Origin: a virus
Reading direction: 5' to 3' (one strand)
IMG/VR virus record: IMGVR_UViG_3300021961_009334
Location: 1 to 63,244 of that record
DNA: 63,244 bases
The translations under genes and the position numbers were made by a program. The stretch's first letter is position 1, and the number at the start of each line of letters is the position of its first letter. The notes below the pieces were generated by a model. It was not told the origin of the DNA. It saw only the letters and a program-made list of their open reading frames with translations, and ran no database searches. Of this stretch, positions 41,178-50,277 are shown one piece after another.

Positions 41178-42274
41178 TATAAAATTAACTCCTTTTGTGA
41201 ATTCCACTCGATGGCATTATAAGATTCTCCACGTACTAAAATGCTGTAAGATCTCAAATACACATTGTCAGGATAAAAACTAGAACTTTTTGTTGCTTGT
41301 ACAGTGAACGTATAAGTTTTTTCAGAATCGGGTTGATAAGAAACATTTCCATATAGTTCTCCTGTAGTTGATGAGATTGCTAATCCCGGAGGCAATGTTC
41401 CACTGCTGATGGAATAAGATATTGAAGTAGCACCAGAATAACTTAATGAATCTCCTGGATCAATAACATCAATGTGAATAATATAATAATTTTTATGAGT
41501 TATGGTAGCCAGTAATCCTGCCTGCTGAACAAAATAGAGTGCTCGCACATCTCCTTGATCTGCTAAAATAGAATTAGAATCTGCAGTGACTGATGTAGTG
41601 TCGGCTCTATTAATTTTATTTGCAAGTCCTTGAACGTAAAGGTTAAAAGTTCTATCGCTATAAGATATCCCGTCTGAAACTCTAATTTTAAATTCGTAGT
41701 ATTTGTCAACAGATCCGCTGATTCTTATTATATCAAAATCTGAATAATCAAATTCTCCGACATCAAAACCTATCTGTGTTGAATCATAATCTAAGTTAGT
41801 AGCTGGCTGAATCACTCCGCTGAGTAAACCATTTTTAGTATTCAATGTTACACTTGCAGGTAAATTGCCTGAAACTAATTTATAAAACTTTATATCCGAA
41901 TCCGAATCAGATGCTTGTAATTGATAATATAGATAGTCTCCATCTGTAAAACTTCCAAGATTTCCTGATGCTGTGATCCAAGAAGGTGCATCAGATCCTT
42001 CGACAATGAGTTTAAAAGTTCTATCAATTTTGTAAGTACCATCTGTTACTCTTACAACAAAATCATTTTCTGTGCGTTTTGATACCTCTAGAGGTCTTCC
42101 GGAAATAACACCTGATGTTGAAAGGTATAAACCTCTAGGCAATGCTCCTGCCACTATGGAATATGTTAAACTATCTCCGTCAGAATCTGTGGCTACTAGA
42201 CTAGTAGTATAATCTACTGTTTCGTCTATAGTAGCAATCGTACCGGATGCTGTGCTCCATTTAGGTTTAGCCAT
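41177..42274 (-). CDS. Ig-like/cadherin-like tail adhesin
   Basis: A 365-residue protein with three or four putative Ig/cadherin-like repeats, each with a DSDGDSLTYSIVAGALP-LPRGLYLS-type core and a FxVxVTDG strand (He_PIG-like domains). Surface-exposed adhesion to host glycans is likely. A late promoter lies six bases before the ATG. Confidence 0.7.
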   Translation of the reverse strand: MAKPKWSTASGTIATIDETVDYTTSLVATDSDGDSLTYSIVAGALPRGLYLSTSGVISGRPLEVSKRTENDFVVRVTDGTYKIDRTFKLIVEGSDAPSWITASGNLGSFTDGDYLYYQLQASDSDSDIKFYKLVSGNLPASVTLNTKNGLLSGVIQPATNLDYDSTQIGFDVGEFDYSDFDIIRISGSVDKYYEFKIRVSDGISYSDRTFNLYVQGLANKINRADTTSVTADSNSILADQGDVRALYFVQQAGLLATITHKNYYIIHIDVIDPGDSLSYSGATSISYSISSGTLPPGLAISSTTGELYGNVSYQPDSEKTYTFTVQATKSSSFYPDNVYLRSYSILVRGESYNAIEWNSQKELIL

Positions 42275-42280
42275 TTACAG

Positions 42281-42288
42281 TATTTATG
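42281..42288 (-). promoter_or_regulatory. late promoter CATAAATA
   Basis: CATAAATA on the minus strand, six bases before the ATG at 42274. Confidence 0.55.
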
Positions 42289-42293
42289 GAAAA

Positions 42294-42318
42294 TAGTGGG
42301 TGCGTAAAACACCCACTA
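42294..42318 (-). terminator. hairpin after structural gene, weak terminator
   Basis: A perfect 8-bp stem (AGTGGGTG / CACCCACT, 7-base loop) follows the gene ending at 42331. The following run is only ATTTTCC, so termination may be partial. It lies directly upstream of the next late promoter. Confidence 0.5.
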
Positions 42319-42330
42319 CAGTGTAGTATA

Positions 42331-42807
42331 TTATACAGAATCGATAGTGACGTGACCAGATAGTTTGGTTTCGTCTGTGCCTTCTGTTGTATTAAGTTCG
42401 TAGCCAGTTCCAGCTGTGATTACATTATTAATCGGTGCTGAACCTGTGTTACCAGCAACATCCACATAGTGTACAGTTCTTTTGTAGAATCTTGTGATGA
42501 ATACTACAGTTGAATCGTCTAGCACACCTCTTACACAAAAAGTGCCGTTTACGTCAAGATCAGAGGCAGCTGTAAGAGCAGTTCCTGATGAATCATAGCC
42601 TTTTAATGTGTAAACTGCTTCTGTTGAATCTTCTAGATGAATCTTGAATCTGTTTGATCCTCTTTGATTAACAATATAAGCAGTTGTTGATGAAGTTGTT
42701 GAACCACCTGTTCTATAACCAGTTACAGCGATTTTTTTCTGTGTACCTATTCCGCCAGCTGGATAATTTGAGCCAACGAAGTAAGATTTTGATATAGGTC
42801 TTCCCAT
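42331..42807 (-). CDS. virion structural protein
   Basis: A 158-residue beta-rich protein from ATG 42805-42807 (an SD GGAG is just upstream; a longer start is less likely). MGRPISKSYFVGSNYPAGGIG is a structural N-terminus common in T4-like marine phages. It follows a structured untranslated leader and precedes a hairpin. Confidence 0.6.
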   Translation of the reverse strand: MGRPISKSYFVGSNYPAGGIGTQKKIAVTGYRTGGSTTSSTTAYIVNQRGSNRFKIHLEDSTEAVYTLKGYDSSGTALTAASDLDVNGTFCVRGVLDDSTVVFITRFYKRTVHYVDVAGNTGSAPINNVITAGTGYELNTTEGTDETKLSGHVTIDSV

Positions 42808-42834
42808 TATGTTCTCCTTTTGTTTTATGTCCAA

Positions 42835-42929
42835 CGTGGGTTCTAGCCACTACGCGGAGGATATTACCGCATAAGTCTTGCTTCAAGGCAAGCTCTATTA
42901 GACTGTGTATTTAATTAAAAAATGCTAGT
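42835..42929 (-). other. structured untranslated leader
   Basis: About 95 non-coding bases that fold locally on the minus strand: CTTGC/GCAAG with a six-base loop, GCGG/CCGC, and GTGG/CCAC stems in a row. An ATTAAATA-like box precedes it. I see no tRNA cloverleaf. It could be a 5' regulatory leader or a small RNA. Confidence 0.4.
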
Positions 42930-43976
42930 TTATTCTAGTGTGCTATAAAGATAATTTTGCCTTTTTGCAAAGTCGCCACATTGTTTAAAACATTCATTTG
43001 CATGATAAGGTTGACCATAAATCCAACTTTTTTGTAGCAAGAAATTGTAATAATCGTGTTGTAAAATTTGTTCAATTGAATTCACATGTACATTGTTCCA
43101 ATTAACTCCATAGTCTTTTTCTAATTCTTTGATCCATGGAAGTTCATCAAAGTGATAATCTGTACTAAACCAACAACAAGGCCAGAGTTTTCCACTCCAA
43201 TCTATGAAAATTTCTTTTTTGTGTAACATCAAACAATTAATGGTGTTAGCCATTTCTGTATCAACATCTTTGTGTTTCCAATTTTTCACTTTATCATGTT
43301 CTGGATGTTTAAAATCTTCATCTGTCGAAATAGTTTGATTGACAACAACTGTTTGATCTTTTAATTTTGTTTTTACTGAAGATTGCCAATCTTTAATATT
43401 ACGAGTATTTTGTCTAAAGTACAAAGGGATTTTAAGTTTTTTTGAAATAAGTTTTGCATTTTCTATGTCAGATTTATTGTGCTGAAAAATCAAATAGTGC
43501 CATTCGCAGACTCCTCCTTGTTCAACATATGCGGTCATGTTTTCTAAAACCTTATTCCATTGCACATTTACTCTATACAAATGATTAGTGTTTTCACAAC
43601 CATCGACACTGAATATCATTTTTATTGCGTTAGACTGTTCTGAAAGTTTTCCTATTTGAGCAAATATTTCTGCCTTATTAGAACCTGTATTTGTATTAAT
43701 TTCAATCTCTCCGTGGTTTGCAACAATATACTCGCAAATGGAAACTATGTCCTTTACCATCATTGGTTCGTCTACTACACCACCCAGAGTAAAAGATTTA
43801 TTTTTGACTATGTTCTTTGGGAAAATTTTTTTAAAATCATCTATACTCCACTCCATTAATTGTTTTTTAAGATATGGATGAGTATCTCCATTTTGCGTCC
43901 TAGAACAGCCAGGACATCGTGCATTACATTTGTTTGTTAACTCTGTATGTATAATTTGAATATCGTCTATAATCAT
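42930..43976 (-). CDS. radical SAM/SPASM protein (4)
   Basis: A 348-residue protein; C17, C21 and C24 (NKCNARCPGC) form the radical SAM cluster. FSVDGCENTNHLYRVNVQW, the HYLIFQHNK segment and LWPCCWF parallel radical SAM protein 5 almost word for word, so the two are tandem duplicates. A C-terminal SPASM-like cysteine set (ECFKQCG) follows. It overlaps gene 5 by four bases. Substrate unknown. Confidence 0.88.
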   Translation of the reverse strand: MIIDDIQIIHTELTNKCNARCPGCSRTQNGDTHPYLKKQLMEWSIDDFKKIFPKNIVKNKSFTLGGVVDEPMMVKDIVSICEYIVANHGEIEINTNTGSNKAEIFAQIGKLSEQSNAIKMIFSVDGCENTNHLYRVNVQWNKVLENMTAYVEQGGVCEWHYLIFQHNKSDIENAKLISKKLKIPLYFRQNTRNIKDWQSSVKTKLKDQTVVVNQTISTDEDFKHPEHDKVKNWKHKDVDTEMANTINCLMLHKKEIFIDWSGKLWPCCWFSTDYHFDELPWIKELEKDYGVNWNNVHVNSIEQILQHDYYNFLLQKSWIYGQPYHANECFKQCGDFAKRQNYLYSTLE

Positions 43977-45034
43977 GTAAATTTATATCTCTGTCTAGAT
44001 CCTTGATTACCACAAGTTCTAAAACATGTTTTAGCATGGTATTTTGCTCCTGGCATCCAAGACTGTTCAAGAAGTTTATTATAATATGAATGATTTAAAA
44101 TATCAATTATAGAATGATGATGTAAACTATTCCATGTTATTCCAAAATCGTTATCCATTTGAGTCAAATACTGGTTTTCTAAAATTGTTTTGCCAAAATT
44201 ATAATCATTAGCAAACCAACAACAAGGCCATAGTCTTTGTTGCCAATCAATAAAAATTTCTTTTTGATGTAAACACACACAATGAATTGTTTTAAAATCT
44301 TCTAAGGATTGAGGTTCTAATTTATTGTCTCTTTTAAGTTGTATTTGTTTGTGTTCAAATCTAGCATCATATGTTGGTTCGACTAGATGTGTTGAAAGTT
44401 TTAATTCTCCATTTTGTTTGCTATAAACATGTGCTGTGTAAGGTTCTGTATTTCTCATATTTTGTCTAACCTTAAATGTTATTCCAAGACTGTTAGCTAA
44501 AATTTTTGCATCGTCTATGTCATCAATATTATGCTTAAATGCAAGATAATGCCATTCACAGTGGCCTCCTTGTTTAGCGTATGCTGTCATGTTTTCTAAA
44601 ACCTTATTCCATTTAACATTAATTCTGTATAAATGGTTTGTGTGTTCAAGGCCATCTACACTAAAAAACATTTTTAATCTATTGGTTTGTTTTGAAAGTT
44701 CTCCAAGTTTTTTAAATGTTTCTGCTGTATTACATCCTGTATTAGAAAAAATTTCTAAACTTCCGTTATTTGAAATAATATAATCTGCAATTTCATATAT
44801 TTGTGAATGCATCATTGGTTCATCGACAGTGCCTCCCAGTGTAAACATTTTTCCATCTATAAAAGTCTCAACAGGAAAAACTTGTTTGAATCTTTCCAAA
44901 CTCCATTCTGTGAGATTATTTTCTAAACTAGGATGAGTTTTTCCTTGGTAGGTACGAGCGCAGCCAGGACATCTAGCATTACATTTGTTTGTAATTTCTA
45001 CATGAATAGCAACAATTTCTTCAGCAGTTATCAT
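43973..45034 (-). CDS. radical SAM/SPASM protein (5)
   Basis: A 353-residue paralogue of protein 4; core cysteines C18, C22 and C25 (NKCNARCPGC). FSVDGLEHTNHLYRINVKW, HYLAFKHN and WPCCWF repeat the same landmarks. Overlaps both gene 4 and gene 6 by four bases (ATGA), so the three form one translationally coupled unit. The paired paralogues may act on similar or consecutive substrates. Confidence 0.88.
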   Translation of the reverse strand: MITAEEIVAIHVEITNKCNARCPGCARTYQGKTHPSLENNLTEWSLERFKQVFPVETFIDGKMFTLGGTVDEPMMHSQIYEIADYIISNNGSLEIFSNTGCNTAETFKKLGELSKQTNRLKMFFSVDGLEHTNHLYRINVKWNKVLENMTAYAKQGGHCEWHYLAFKHNIDDIDDAKILANSLGITFKVRQNMRNTEPYTAHVYSKQNGELKLSTHLVEPTYDARFEHKQIQLKRDNKLEPQSLEDFKTIHCVCLHQKEIFIDWQQRLWPCCWFANDYNFGKTILENQYLTQMDNDFGITWNSLHHHSIIDILNHSYYNKLLEQSWMPGAKYHAKTCFRTCGNQGSRQRYKFT

Positions 45035-46266
45035 TGTAGTAAATGATCATATTCAGGATAAATGTCTAGGAATTTTTTTGGTCTAGTAGCATCAAAATAT
45101 TGTACCATGTGTTGAAAATACTTTTTAGTTCGTGAATCCATAATCTTTGTAGGTTCGTTGATCAACCAATTGTGCCATTCTACATTTTCGCTCAATTCTT
45201 TGTCTTGAAGTTGTTTGATTGAATCTGTAATTTCATTGTAAATTTTCTGTCTTTCTTCTATAGGACAGTAAGAAAATCTCAAAGGTTCTGGTGTGTCTAA
45301 AACAGTTAAATCAAAAGCAATAGAATAAGTGTTGGCAAAATCTAAAAGTTTAGGTAAACCTTTAATATTGAGGAGTTGCATGGTTGGTTCTAAATTTAAT
45401 GAAAACTGTGGAAACTGACGAGCAATTTTATTAATTCTAATTATTTTGTCTTGTAACACTGACCAAACACTAGGATATCTCACATATTCTAATATGTCTT
45501 CTGTAGCATCTAAACTAATACCTAAAATAACTTTTTTGAATTTAGTTAGGTACTGTTCTATAAATGATTCTTTGATCACTGTACCGTTTGAAATTATGTG
45601 TAAGGTTATATGGCTGCTTTTATCTGCATCAACTAATTTTTTGATTAATTTGTCAAAACCTTTCATCACAAAAGGCTCTCCGCCAACTGCCCATATTTCT
45701 TCAGTGTGTTCGGCATGATCTACAATATGTTGTACAAATTTTTCATTGTAATTAAAATCCGAAGATGAATATTCTTCTACGGGCCATTCTGTAGAATAAA
45801 GGTTATCGGTATTTGTTTGATTGAATTGTAACATATTTTTTGCTATTTGATTGCTTAGTTGTGGTCTACACATTACACATTGTAAATTACATTCGTTGCT
45901 CATTCTTAAACTTAAACTAAGAGGAGATGGAACAATGGTGGTTGGATTATTGTAATAGTATTCGGTAAGTTTGTTAAATTTTTTATTCTCGTATATTCTT
46001 GATGAAATCATCCCTTGTTTTTCCCGTTCGATACAAATTCTGCAAATATCACTAGGCATTTTCCGTTCATTAAATGATTGTCTTAATTTTTGAAATGTTT
46101 CGCCATTCCAAATGTTTTCTACACTATTTTTAAGAACACTCAGTTCAGGTGAAATGGTTTGTTGTGAATCACAACACGCTCTCATTTGGGATTGTGTAGA
46201 CACAAACATTTTTACAAATGGATGTACACAAAAATTATCGTAACTATCTTCAGGTCTCGATGACAT
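45031..46266 (-). CDS. radical SAM protein with N-terminal Cys-rich arm (6)
   Basis: A 411-residue protein. N-terminal DNFCVHPFVKM, MRACCDSQ and SDICRICIE form an auxiliary-cluster-like arm; the core cluster is C126, C130 and C133 (ECNLQCVMC), with the SAM-binding AVGGEPFV following. Layout matches protein 3. It leads the three-gene radical SAM unit between fibre genes. Confidence 0.86.
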   Translation of the reverse strand: MSSRPEDSYDNFCVHPFVKMFVSTQSQMRACCDSQQTISPELSVLKNSVENIWNGETFQKLRQSFNERKMPSDICRICIEREKQGMISSRIYENKKFNKLTEYYYNNPTTIVPSPLSLSLRMSNECNLQCVMCRPQLSNQIAKNMLQFNQTNTDNLYSTEWPVEEYSSSDFNYNEKFVQHIVDHAEHTEEIWAVGGEPFVMKGFDKLIKKLVDADKSSHITLHIISNGTVIKESFIEQYLTKFKKVILGISLDATEDILEYVRYPSVWSVLQDKIIRINKIARQFPQFSLNLEPTMQLLNIKGLPKLLDFANTYSIAFDLTVLDTPEPLRFSYCPIEERQKIYNEITDSIKQLQDKELSENVEWHNWLINEPTKIMDSRTKKYFQHMVQYFDATRPKKFLDIYPEYDHLLQ

Positions 46267-46311
46267 TTAAAATAGTTATTGTATGTTAGATACTGCGATA
46301 TCTATACTGAA

Positions 46312-47592
46312 TTATCCAGTGTATCTATCTAGATGCCAACCACCGTTAGAAAATAATATTGTTGCTAGGGTTCTTTTAGCCACAGTGGAATCTCCATCTT
46401 GACCGATAAATGGGTACCATTCATAACTAGACATCAATGTTCCATCATTTGGATTTCTAACATTGGCTATAGTAATTTTTGTTGTAGCTAAATTTGTAAA
46501 ATCCGATCCTGCAGGAATAAAATACATGACTTGTCCATCGTTACCATTGGCTAAAGTGTAACCACCTTCTCCGGCTGCAATCGAATGCACTGTGGTCGAT
46601 GTACTGAGAGCAGTTGTGCTTGTGCCCATATTATCTACTACTGCAAAAACTGTATCAGCAGTCACAGACAAATTACCTCCAACTTGTAGGTTACTTGCAA
46701 CAGCTACAACTCCTTGCAGTTGTATTTGAGTTGAATCTAATGCTTCTATAGAACTGGTTTTCAAAACGCCTTGTACATCGATTCCACTCACACATACTAT
46801 CGATGTTGAATCATTAGATTGCATCATTTCTGTGTATAGTTCTTTAGCGGTTAAATTGCCCTGTACACTTAAATCTGTATTGATAGTTAATTGAGCAGAA
46901 TCGCCACATGTGATTACACTAGTGTCTATATTGGCAGAATAAATTCCACCTGTCACAGATAATGCATCGCTGATAGTAACAGCAGATGAATCTTCTGAAC
47001 TGATTGTGTTAACCAATATAGTGCCAGTCACTTGTAGTGTATCTGATACTAAAACTCTTGAAGAATCTGAACTGCTGATTGTGTTCACAGATACTGTGTC
47101 ACTTTCGATGTTTGCCACAATGGTTGCTGTGCTAGAGTCGGTTACTGATGTTGCTGTAGCAGCTGAAGTTGATAGCACTGCTTTAAACTTATCGTCGCCT
47201 TCGTTCCAATAAAACACAGCATTGTTGCCAGCTCCGCCACGTTGAATATACATACCAGCATCAATATCCCCACCAGAGGAGTTTCTATTGAATTCTACTA
47301 GATTGTCTTCTACTTGCATCACAGTTGCGTTAACCTGAGTGCTTGAGCCTTTTACTTCCAAATCTGCATTGATGATAACTTTCCCAGTTCCATTCGGATC
47401 CAGCTCTATATCGCCGTTGGTGTTATCGCTTATAATTGAATTGCCTGAAAAGCCTAAATTAGAAGGAGTTGATCCTCCCAGTTCATTGTATATTTCATCA
47501 AAATTATCGTTAATTTTATCAAATGCCGTTCTTAGCGGATCACCTGTGCCGTCATTGGCCGATGTTCCTAGATTAATTGTTTGTTTTGCCAT
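46312..47592 (-). CDS. fibre protein sharing the NDGTGDPLR N-terminal adaptor
   Basis: A 426-residue beta-rich fibre protein. The first 40 residues (TINLGTSANDGTGDPLR, then AFDKINDNFDEIYN) are an adaptor shared with the genes at 47928 and 49859. The shaft has repeated ISSxDSS...V/I-SDxLxVTGxI motifs. An SD (GAGGAG) precedes the ATG. Attachment to the virion is inferred. Confidence 0.7.
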   Translation of the reverse strand: MAKQTINLGTSANDGTGDPLRTAFDKINDNFDEIYNELGGSTPSNLGFSGNSIISDNTNGDIELDPNGTGKVIINADLEVKGSSTQVNATVMQVEDNLVEFNRNSSGGDIDAGMYIQRGGAGNNAVFYWNEGDDKFKAVLSTSAATATSVTDSSTATIVANIESDTVSVNTISSSDSSRVLVSDTLQVTGTILVNTISSEDSSAVTISDALSVTGGIYSANIDTSVITCGDSAQLTINTDLSVQGNLTAKELYTEMMQSNDSTSIVCVSGIDVQGVLKTSSIEALDSTQIQLQGVVAVASNLQVGGNLSVTADTVFAVVDNMGTSTTALSTSTTVHSIAAGEGGYTLANGNDGQVMYFIPAGSDFTNLATTKITIANVRNPNDGTLMSSYEWYPFIGQDGDSTVAKRTLATILFSNGGWHLDRYTG

Positions 47593-47649
47593 GTGTTAAA
47601 CTCCTCTGGTATGTGTATTTACTAAATATTTTTATAAACCTAACGTAAA

Positions 47650-47931
47650 ATGTATATCAAAGAAACCACCGAAATACACCTACATCAGCGTGAAAGCAAG
47701 TTAGGAAATGTTCACAATTTCAAAAGACGCAGGACTGTGTATCATTTCCGTTGTGATGCTTGTCATAAAGAGTTTCTTAGAGACAAAGCCAAAGTATCCC
47801 CCAAACGAGCTACAAATGATTTTCATCATGTGTGCACCAAGTGTGATGTGCATAGATATGCCCAAAAGGTAGGAGTTGAAATGCGAAAGATTTGGTCGAT
47901 TGATGCTAGTAGTACAGAAGTGAAACTTTAG
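47650..47931 (+). CDS. small zinc-ribbon protein
   Basis: A 93-residue protein. CDACHKEF and CTKC give two CxxC pairs about 35 residues apart, a zinc-ribbon, in a basic context (VHNFKRRRTVYHFRC). It could bind nucleic acid. It overlaps the convergent fibre gene by four bases. It is the only plus-strand gene in this fibre region. Confidence 0.6.
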   Translation: MYIKETTEIHLHQRESKLGNVHNFKRRRTVYHFRCDACHKEFLRDKAKVSPKRATNDFHHVCTKCDVHRYAQKVGVEMRKIWSIDASSTEVKL

Positions 47932-49859
47932 TTTAAATCAGTCCATACGCCATTCACATACCCGCGGAACTTGTGAGTGGATGAATTGTAGTACATCATG
48001 CCATTTACTCCTGCAGGATCGGAAGTATCTGTGTATAACACTGTGGCAGTACCAAAAAGAATGTTGCCTGTGCCTTGAGCAGAAATGTTTAAATCTTCGT
48101 TGGATGTTCCCGAAGTGATTGTGTCTGCAATCACAGAACCTTGAACTGTGTGATCGCCGAATGTGGTTGCTCCTGTTGAACTGGTGCCAAACTTTTTGGC
48201 ATTATCATAATACAGATCCACAGAACCATCTCTGTTACAATACACAGATGCTTCTGAGTTGAATGTTTGAATAAAAATATTATTAGTAGATTTCAGATAC
48301 AAATCGCCTGTGTTTGAATGTTGAACAAAACTGTTGTTTCCATCATTACTAATAGATAGATCACTGTTAGCACCAAACTTAGCAGATGTAGAACTGGTAT
48401 GCTGTGTGTTACTGTTAAACTGTATGACACCAGTACCATTGGCAGATACATCAAGATTTTGATTGGATGCATAAGAACTGATGGTGTCAGTAAACACAGA
48501 TCCTTGAGTTACAAAATCAGAAGTCATTGAAATATTGCCATTGACCTGTAGACTTTGACCTACTAGAATTTGTGCAGAATCATCAGACGTAATTTTGCTA
48601 GTAAAAATTTGATCAGACACATACAAGTTACCGCCGATGTTCATGTCGTCTATAATTTGAATAGCTGCAGAATCTTCTGATCGAATTACATTAGTATCTA
48701 TGGTATCTACCGCCAGTGTGCCTGAAATATTAACACTGTCGTTTATTTGTACCGCAGTCGAATCCGAAGATGAAATATTATTTGTAACAACATCTGCACC
48801 TGATTGATGATAGGTAGAAAGATTAGGACCTGTGATAGTAAGAGTATCACCAGTAATTGCAGCTGTTACGTTTTGTGTGCCCACAATGTTTAGTGTACCA
48901 CCGTTGTTAACAGTAGTTGTACTAGAACCAGAATCTCCAAAAATAATAGATGTTGAAGTAAGATATGATGATAGATCAGGACCTGTTATTGTTAATACAT
49001 CGCCGCTCACTGCGGTTGTAACATTCTGAGTGCCGGCAATTTTAAATATTTCGCCTATGTTTACACTTGTGCCAGTTGAATCATCGCCTACTAGAGTTAT
49101 AGCACTATCGGTGTTCTGTACATAATTTGTTAAATTCGGCCCTGTAATAGTAAGAGTATCTCCTGTGATGGCAGCTGTGAGATTTTGCGTACCTACAATG
49201 TTTAATGTACCACCATTGTTTATGGTAGTTGTGTTAGATCCAGAATCTCCAAAAATTATAGATGTAGAAGTAAGATATGACGATAGATCAGGTCCTGTGA
49301 TAGTAAGAGTGTCTCCAGCCACACTAGCTGTTACGTTTTGAGTACCTAATACATTTAAAGTGTCATCTAAACTTAAACTGATTTCGTTAGATGCATTATC
49401 GCCAATGGTTAATGTGTTGGCGCCACCAATCTGTGAATCCACATAAGCTTTGATTGATTGCTGTGTGGCCAGTGCTGTGTCTGAGTCTGAAGACATGGTG
49501 TCCTCATCAAGAATAGTATTAACAGATGATCCACCATCAAAAGTAAAACTGCCTGTTACAAGTAATCCATCGTCCACTGTGACAAAAGCAGAGTCATTTG
49601 ATTTAATTTTGTTTACATTAAAATCTGCATTGGCGTAGATAACACCGGTGCCATTGGGAGTAAAATTAATGTCTCCATTTGTCGTATCTGATATTAGAGC
49701 AGAACCAGAAAATGCCAGTGAAGATAATGTAGATCCATCATCGGTGAGTTCATTATAGAGTTCAGTAAAGTTATCATTTACTTTGTCAAATGCCTGTCTG
49801 ACTGTGTCAGCATTAGAATCGTTGACACTAGCTCCGATGTTAATAAATTTTTTTCCCAT
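47928..49859 (-). CDS. large fibre protein with tandem repeats
   Basis: A 643-residue fibre protein. The N-terminal adaptor (FINIGASVNDSNADTVR, then AFDKVNDNFTELYN) matches the other two genes. The middle carries repeats of about 104 residues containing SSYLTSTSIIFGDSGS, GGTLNIVGTQN and GDTLTITGP. The end has a DPAGVNGMMYYNSSTHKFRG-type knob segment. One-base overlap (TAATG) with the next gene. Confidence 0.72.
   Translation of the reverse strand: MGKKFINIGASVNDSNADTVRQAFDKVNDNFTELYNELTDDGSTLSSLAFSGSALISDTTNGDINFTPNGTGVIYANADFNVNKIKSNDSAFVTVDDGLLVTGSFTFDGGSSVNTILDEDTMSSDSDTALATQQSIKAYVDSQIGGANTLTIGDNASNEISLSLDDTLNVLGTQNVTASVAGDTLTITGPDLSSYLTSTSIIFGDSGSNTTTINNGGTLNIVGTQNLTAAITGDTLTITGPNLTNYVQNTDSAITLVGDDSTGTSVNIGEIFKIAGTQNVTTAVSGDVLTITGPDLSSYLTSTSIIFGDSGSSTTTVNNGGTLNIVGTQNVTAAITGDTLTITGPNLSTYHQSGADVVTNNISSSDSTAVQINDSVNISGTLAVDTIDTNVIRSEDSAAIQIIDDMNIGGNLYVSDQIFTSKITSDDSAQILVGQSLQVNGNISMTSDFVTQGSVFTDTISSYASNQNLDVSANGTGVIQFNSNTQHTSSTSAKFGANSDLSISNDGNNSFVQHSNTGDLYLKSTNNIFIQTFNSEASVYCNRDGSVDLYYDNAKKFGTSSTGATTFGDHTVQGSVIADTITSGTSNEDLNISAQGTGNILFGTATVLYTDTSDPAGVNGMMYYNSSTHKFRGYVNGVWTDLN
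48826..49348 (-). repeat. near-identical repeats in fibre gene
   Basis: Two copies of about 210 bases (48826-49036 and 49138-49348), offset by 312 bases (104 codons), differ at scattered, mostly third, positions. They encode the same SSYLTSTSIIFGDSG shaft unit. They are a likely site of length change by recombination. Confidence 0.75.
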
Positions 49860-50260
49860 TAACCAGCACTCACTTTCAGCGTACCGCTATCATTCCATAA
49901 TTGGCCGGCATTATTAGGATTAGATGTTGGTAAATTTGAAAGCATTACCACAGCACCTTTTACAGTCAAACCATCTTCCACAGTAACCTGTGCAGAATCG
50001 TCCGACTTGATTGTATTCACCACAAGATCAGAACTGATCACCACATCGCCTGTGCCGTTGGGAGAAATGTTGATATCTGTATTGGTATAAGTGGATGATA
50101 TAGTATTGCCTGAAATATCAATTGATCTACCGGTAGAATCTTGACCAATCAAATCATAAAGTTCGTCAAAATTATTGTTAACCTTTTCCATGGCCGAGCG
50201 AAGTGTATCGCCCGTTCCTGTGTTCACACCGGTACCTACGTTGATTCTTTGTTTAGACAT
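49859..50260 (-). CDS. short fibre/attachment protein with the shared adaptor
   Basis: A 133-residue protein with RINVGTGVNTGTGDTLR, then AMEKVNNNFDELYD, the same adaptor as the two long fibre proteins, then a short beta shaft ending WNDSGTLKVSAG. It could be an adapter or a minimal fibre. An AATAAATA late promoter lies nine bases before the ATG. Confidence 0.65.
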   Translation of the reverse strand: MSKQRINVGTGVNTGTGDTLRSAMEKVNNNFDELYDLIGQDSTGRSIDISGNTISSTYTNTDINISPNGTGDVVISSDLVVNTIKSDDSAQVTVEDGLTVKGAVVMLSNLPTSNPNNAGQLWNDSGTLKVSAG

Positions 50261-50269
50261 CTTGTAAAC

Positions 50270-50277
50270 TATTTATT
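50270..50277 (-). promoter_or_regulatory. late promoter AATAAATA
   Basis: AATAAATA on the minus strand, nine bases before the ATG at 50260. The TAA stop of the IscA-like gene (50273-50275) lies inside it. Confidence 0.55.

Noticed and set aside
42294-42318. Strong intrinsic terminator
   Set aside because: The stem is perfect but the following T-run is short and interrupted, so it is listed only as a weak terminator.
42835-42929. Possible tRNA gene
   Set aside because: The hairpins do not form a cloverleaf, there is no T-loop GTTCRA-type sequence in the right place and no CCA-like end; it is better called a structured leader.
48826-49348. CRISPR-like repeat array
   Set aside because: The repeats are in frame, about 210 bases long, degenerate at third positions and inside a fibre gene.
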